From: Pelagadaptatus sp034112445
Lineage (GTDB): Bacteria > Pseudomonadota > Gammaproteobacteria > Pseudomonadales > Cellvibrionaceae
Reading direction: 5' to 3'
DNA length: 64,000 bases
NCBI GenBank assembly: GCA_034112445.1
Contig: JAWUVI010000001.1
Span: forward strand, 1 to 64,000
Below the pieces are notes generated by a model. It had not been told where the DNA came from. It ran no database searches and saw only the letters and a list, made by a program, of their open reading frames with translations. Position 1 is the first letter of the stretch. Every line of letters starts with the position of its first letter. The position numbers were made by a program, and so were the translations under genes. Positions 61,463-64,000 of this stretch are shown in pieces.

Positions 61463-62350
61463 ATGTCACAAAATAACATTGGTCCTCACAGTATGACTGG
61501 GTTTTCTCGCCAAGAAGCCCAATTGCCCTGGGTAACCTTGGTTTGGGAATTACGCAGTGTTAATCACCGCTATCTAGAACCCAGTTTTCGCCTACCTGAA
61601 ATCGCCCGCGAACTTGAACCCAAGATACGCAACACTCTGCGCCAATCATTATCGCGCGGTAAAATCGAAGCAAGCTTCAGTTATCAGTTACAACACCATA
61701 CGGACAATAACGAATTATCCCTCAATCACACGCTCATTAATCAACTCTCCACAGCGGCCTCTAATATTTCTAACAGTGTTGAGAACGCTGCAACCATTAA
61801 TCCATTAGAGCTGTTAAAATGGCCAGGCGTTATTATTGAAGACACGTTAGATAAAAAAGAACTTCTCACACAAGCCCAGCATTTGTTTACTCAAGCTCTT
61901 ACTGACTTAATTGCCCACCGCCAGCGCGAAGGCCTTGAGTTGAAACAGCTCATAGAGCAACGTTTAGAAGGCATCAGCCAACAAGTTGGCGTTATTCGTA
62001 AGCTATTACCCAGTATTCTAAAAGCGCAAAAACAGCGTTTAGCGGATAAACTGCAAGACTTGCAGGCTGACTTAGATGTCGACAGGCTTGAACAAGAAAT
62101 GGTTTACCTTGCCCAAAAATCCGATGTTGATGAAGAGCTTGATAGACTCGACACACACATTACCGAAGTTCGCCATGCATTAAAGCAAAAAGGAGCAATT
62201 GGTCGCCGATTGGATTTTTTGATGCAAGAGCTTAATCGCGAGGCCAACACGTTATCGTCTAAAGCTATTGTGGTTGAAACCACTCAAGCAGCCATTGAAA
62301 TAAAAGTTTTGATTGAACAGATGCGTGAACAGATTCAAAATATCGAATAG
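61463..62350 (+). CDS. yicC: YicC-family endoribonuclease
   Basis: A 295-residue protein with the YicC N-terminal domain (MTGFSR, WELRSVNHRYLE) and the C-terminal DUF1732 domain (EEDRLDTHITEVRHAL-like, then KGAIGRRLDFLMQELNREANT). The family has been described as an endoribonuclease acting on small RNAs such as RyhB in E. coli. Full length. It leads yicC-gmk with rpoZ and spoT following, the conserved cluster, but is separated from its usual neighbour rph. Identification is secure. Confidence 0.94.
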   Translation: MSQNNIGPHSMTGFSRQEAQLPWVTLVWELRSVNHRYLEPSFRLPEIARELEPKIRNTLRQSLSRGKIEASFSYQLQHHTDNNELSLNHTLINQLSTAASNISNSVENAATINPLELLKWPGVIIEDTLDKKELLTQAQHLFTQALTDLIAHRQREGLELKQLIEQRLEGISQQVGVIRKLLPSILKAQKQRLADKLQDLQADLDVDRLEQEMVYLAQKSDVDEELDRLDTHITEVRHALKQKGAIGRRLDFLMQELNREANTLSSKAIVVETTQAAIEIKVLIEQMREQIQNIE

Positions 62351-62386
62351 ACTTAACCAACTTTTATATTTTAGGCACGGCTCATT

Positions 62387-63004
62387 ATGGATACTTTAGG
62401 CACTCTCTACACCGTTTCAGCACCTTCTGGCGCGGGTAAAACCAGCTTAGTTAAAGCCCTCATTGAGTCACTTGATGCGATACAAGTATCCGTTTCACAT
62501 ACCACGCGGACGATGCGAGCCGGTGAAGCCGACGGAGTAAACTATCACTTTGTGGAACGCGACACTTTTAGTGACATGATCAACAGCTCAGCTTTTCTCG
62601 AACACGCCGAAGTCTTTGGTAATTTTTACGGCACTTCCACTCAGTGGGTAAAGGACACTCTAGCCACAGGCACCGATGTGATCCTCGAGATCGATTGGCA
62701 GGGGGCTCAACAGGTACGTTACCTTATGCCTGAAGCTGTTGGCTTATTTATCCTGCCACCATCTCGACAAGAGTTACGCAGTCGTTTAACGGGAAGAGGA
62801 CAAGATGATGAGGCTATTATTGATAGGCGGATGCTGGAGGCCACCAACGAAATGTCTCACTACGTTGAAGCCGACTACATCATCATCAACGATGATTTTA
62901 ACCAAGCGCTGAACGAACTAAAATCCATTGTTTTCAGCGAAAGACTCACCACCGGACACCAGCAGTCTCGGCATCAGGATTTATTATCTGAGCTATTGTC
63001 CTAA
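62387..63004 (+). CDS. gmk: Guanylate kinase
   Basis: A 205-residue kinase converting GMP to GDP. P-loop SGAGKTSL (from residue 14), GMP-binding HTTRTMRAGEADGVNYHF, and EIDWQGAQQVR are visible. 36 bp after yicC. It is full length and followed by rpoZ, linking GTP supply with the (p)ppGpp enzyme SpoT just beyond. Identification is secure. Confidence 0.97.
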   Translation: MDTLGTLYTVSAPSGAGKTSLVKALIESLDAIQVSVSHTTRTMRAGEADGVNYHFVERDTFSDMINSSAFLEHAEVFGNFYGTSTQWVKDTLATGTDVILEIDWQGAQQVRYLMPEAVGLFILPPSRQELRSRLTGRGQDDEAIIDRRMLEATNEMSHYVEADYIIINDDFNQALNELKSIVFSERLTTGHQQSRHQDLLSELLS

Positions 63005-63110
63005 CTGGTCATTTTGCGTACACTAGCCGACCTTTTCAAACTGGCACGCGGCTAATATTGGCGCTGTCATACGAAGCACCACCTATAGATTTTTTTGAAG
63101 GCTCAAACTT

Positions 63111-63389
63111 ATGGCACGTATTACCGTTGAAGATTGTCTTGATCACGTAGATAACCGCTTTGAACTTGTATTGGTTAGCAGCAAACGCGCTCGCCAATTG
63201 GCTACTGGCGGAAAAGACGCTTTAGTCCCTGAAGAAAATGACAAGCCTACTGTCATCGCTTTACGCGAAATAGAGTTAGGCTTAGTTACGGCCGACATCC
63301 TGACGCAAAAAGAAACCTCTAGCGATGAGTATTCTTTAGATCTTCCTGAAGCAGCAGCAACACCAGAAACACCTGCAGAACAGGCCTAA
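63111..63389 (+). CDS. rpoZ: RNA polymerase omega subunit
   Basis: A 92-residue omega subunit that aids RNA polymerase assembly and contributes to a ppGpp site. MARITVEDCLDHVDNRFEL and RARQLATGG (core), then the helix ALREIELGLV, are conserved. The tail is acidic, alanine/proline-rich and variable. A small nine-base duplication (GAACAACTC, GAACAACTA) follows the stop codon. It lies between gmk and spoT as usual. Identification is secure. Confidence 0.96.
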   Translation: MARITVEDCLDHVDNRFELVLVSSKRARQLATGGKDALVPEENDKPTVIALREIELGLVTADILTQKETSSDEYSLDLPEAAATPETPAEQA

Positions 63390-63433
63390 TAGAACAACTC
63401 GAACAACTAAATTAGGGGGCGGACAACACAGCA

Positions 63434-64000
63434 ATGCAAACGCTTGAGTCATTGAGTCACAGACTCTCCTCCTATTTAGCCCCCGCTCAAATCAATCGTG
63501 TTAAGCACGCTTATTTCTATGCCGAACAAGCCCACGAAGGTCAACTTCGTCGCAGCGGCGAACCGTACATTACCCACCCCTTAGAAGTTGCTAACATATT
63601 AGCTGGCATGCATATGGATCATCAGAGCTTGATGGCCGCCATGCTCCACGATGTCATTGAAGACACCGCTATAGCCAAAGAAGCTCTTACCAAACAATTT
63701 GGCGATACCGTGGCTGAACTGGTCGACGGCGTAAGTAAATTAACTCAATTTGAATTTGAATCTCAGGCTGAAAAACAAGCCGAGAACTTCCAGAAAATGG
63801 CTTTGGCCATGGCTAAAGATATTCGAGTTATTTTGGTGAAACTTGCCGACCGCCTCCACAACATGCGTACTCTAGGCTCACTACCGCCCGCTAAAAAACG
63901 CCGTATCGCCAAAGAAACTCTCGAAATATATGCCCCTATAGCTCAACGTCTGGGCATGAACAACATGCGCTTAGAGCTTGAGAACCGAGGCTTTGCAGCC
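63434..64000 (+). CDS. spoT: Bifunctional (p)ppGpp synthetase/hydrolase SpoT, 5' part
   Basis: The frame is open from the ATG at 63434 to the window end: 189 codons, 3' truncated by the edge. It encodes the HD hydrolase domain: YAEQAHEGQLRRSGEPYITHP, the metal motif HDVIED and the VKLADRLHNMRTL signature. An intact HDxxED is expected of a SpoT with active hydrolase, in contrast to RelA where it is lost. The position after rpoZ supports SpoT. Identification is secure for the part seen. Confidence 0.95.
   Translation, partial: MQTLESLSHRLSSYLAPAQINRVKHAYFYAEQAHEGQLRRSGEPYITHPLEVANILAGMHMDHQSLMAAMLHDVIEDTAIAKEALTKQFGDTVAELVDGVSKLTQFEFESQAEKQAENFQKMALAMAKDIRVILVKLADRLHNMRTLGSLPPAKKRRIAKETLEIYAPIAQRLGMNNMRLELENRGFAA

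Overview
The window reads as chromosomal DNA of a marine-type gammaproteobacterium. By eye the base composition is in the mid-40s % G+C, with some distinctly AT-rich patches. Gene order matches the Pseudomonas/Cellvibrio side of the class block by block: tkt-epd-pgk-fba; pilT-pilU divergent from yggS-proC-yggT-metX-metW-DUF4426-rdgB-hemW; trxA-rho-ubiD; argH facing algZ-algR-hemC-hemD-hemX-hemY; cyaA-lptM-lysA-dapF-DUF484-xerC; glnK-amtB near ubiK-yifB-rep; and rph ... yicC-gmk-rpoZ-spoT. Several blocks that lie apart in Pseudomonas sit next to each other here, so this is not Pseudomonas itself. A Cellvibrionales-like marine genus is my inference. I saw no rRNA, tRNA, CRISPR array, insertion sequence or phage gene.

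Layout. 1-4.5 kb: a SelD-associated flavoprotein, an exported DUF3604 protein and a small AT-rich operon (alpha/beta hydrolase plus HopJ-family protein). 4.5-10 kb: the tkt-epd-pgk-fba carbon operon (minus strand). 10-13.6 kb: a patatin-like protein and the twitching-motility ATPases PilU and PilT. 13.7-20 kb: a long plus-strand operon for PLP homeostasis, proline, methionine, nucleotide clean-up and haem handling. 20-25 kb: a membrane hybrid kinase, a TVP38-flavoreductase fusion and thioredoxin. 25-29.4 kb: rho, a MscS channel and ubiD. 29.5-35.7 kb: haem synthesis genes behind an AlgZ/AlgR pair. 35.8-46 kb: argH, a soluble hybrid kinase, adenylate cyclase and the lysine/cell-wall/XerC operon. 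46-49.3 kb: a nitrogen cluster (porin, P-II, ammonium channel, second P-II) behind a good sigma-54 promoter candidate. 49.5-56.2 kb: ubiK, yifB, rep, DUF3157, an MFS transporter and rph. 56.4-61 kb: an accessory cassette. 61.4 kb to the end: yicC, gmk, rpoZ and the start of spoT.

The most interesting region is 56.4-61.0 kb. Here rph and yicC, normally neighbours, are separated by three co-directional genes: a NupC-type nucleoside transporter, a TonB-dependent receptor and a SAM hydrolase (DUF62 family) that carries a lipoprotein signal. Together they can be read as an outer-membrane to periplasm to inner-membrane route that scavenges S-adenosylmethionine or a related adenosyl compound as adenosine. 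A 30-bp near-perfect direct repeat (the 3' end of nupC and a stray copy beyond the SAM hydrolase) brackets the receptor and hydrolase and looks like a recombination scar.

A second pattern runs through the window: short tandem repeats of about 19-20 bp that begin at a gene's stop codon and repeat that gene's own 3' end (pilT, DUF484, nupC, probably a gene left of the window). Shorter in-frame 15-18 bp repeats occur in hemX, argH and the DUF4426 gene. One palindrome at 54.1 kb resembles a widely distributed intergenic repeat.
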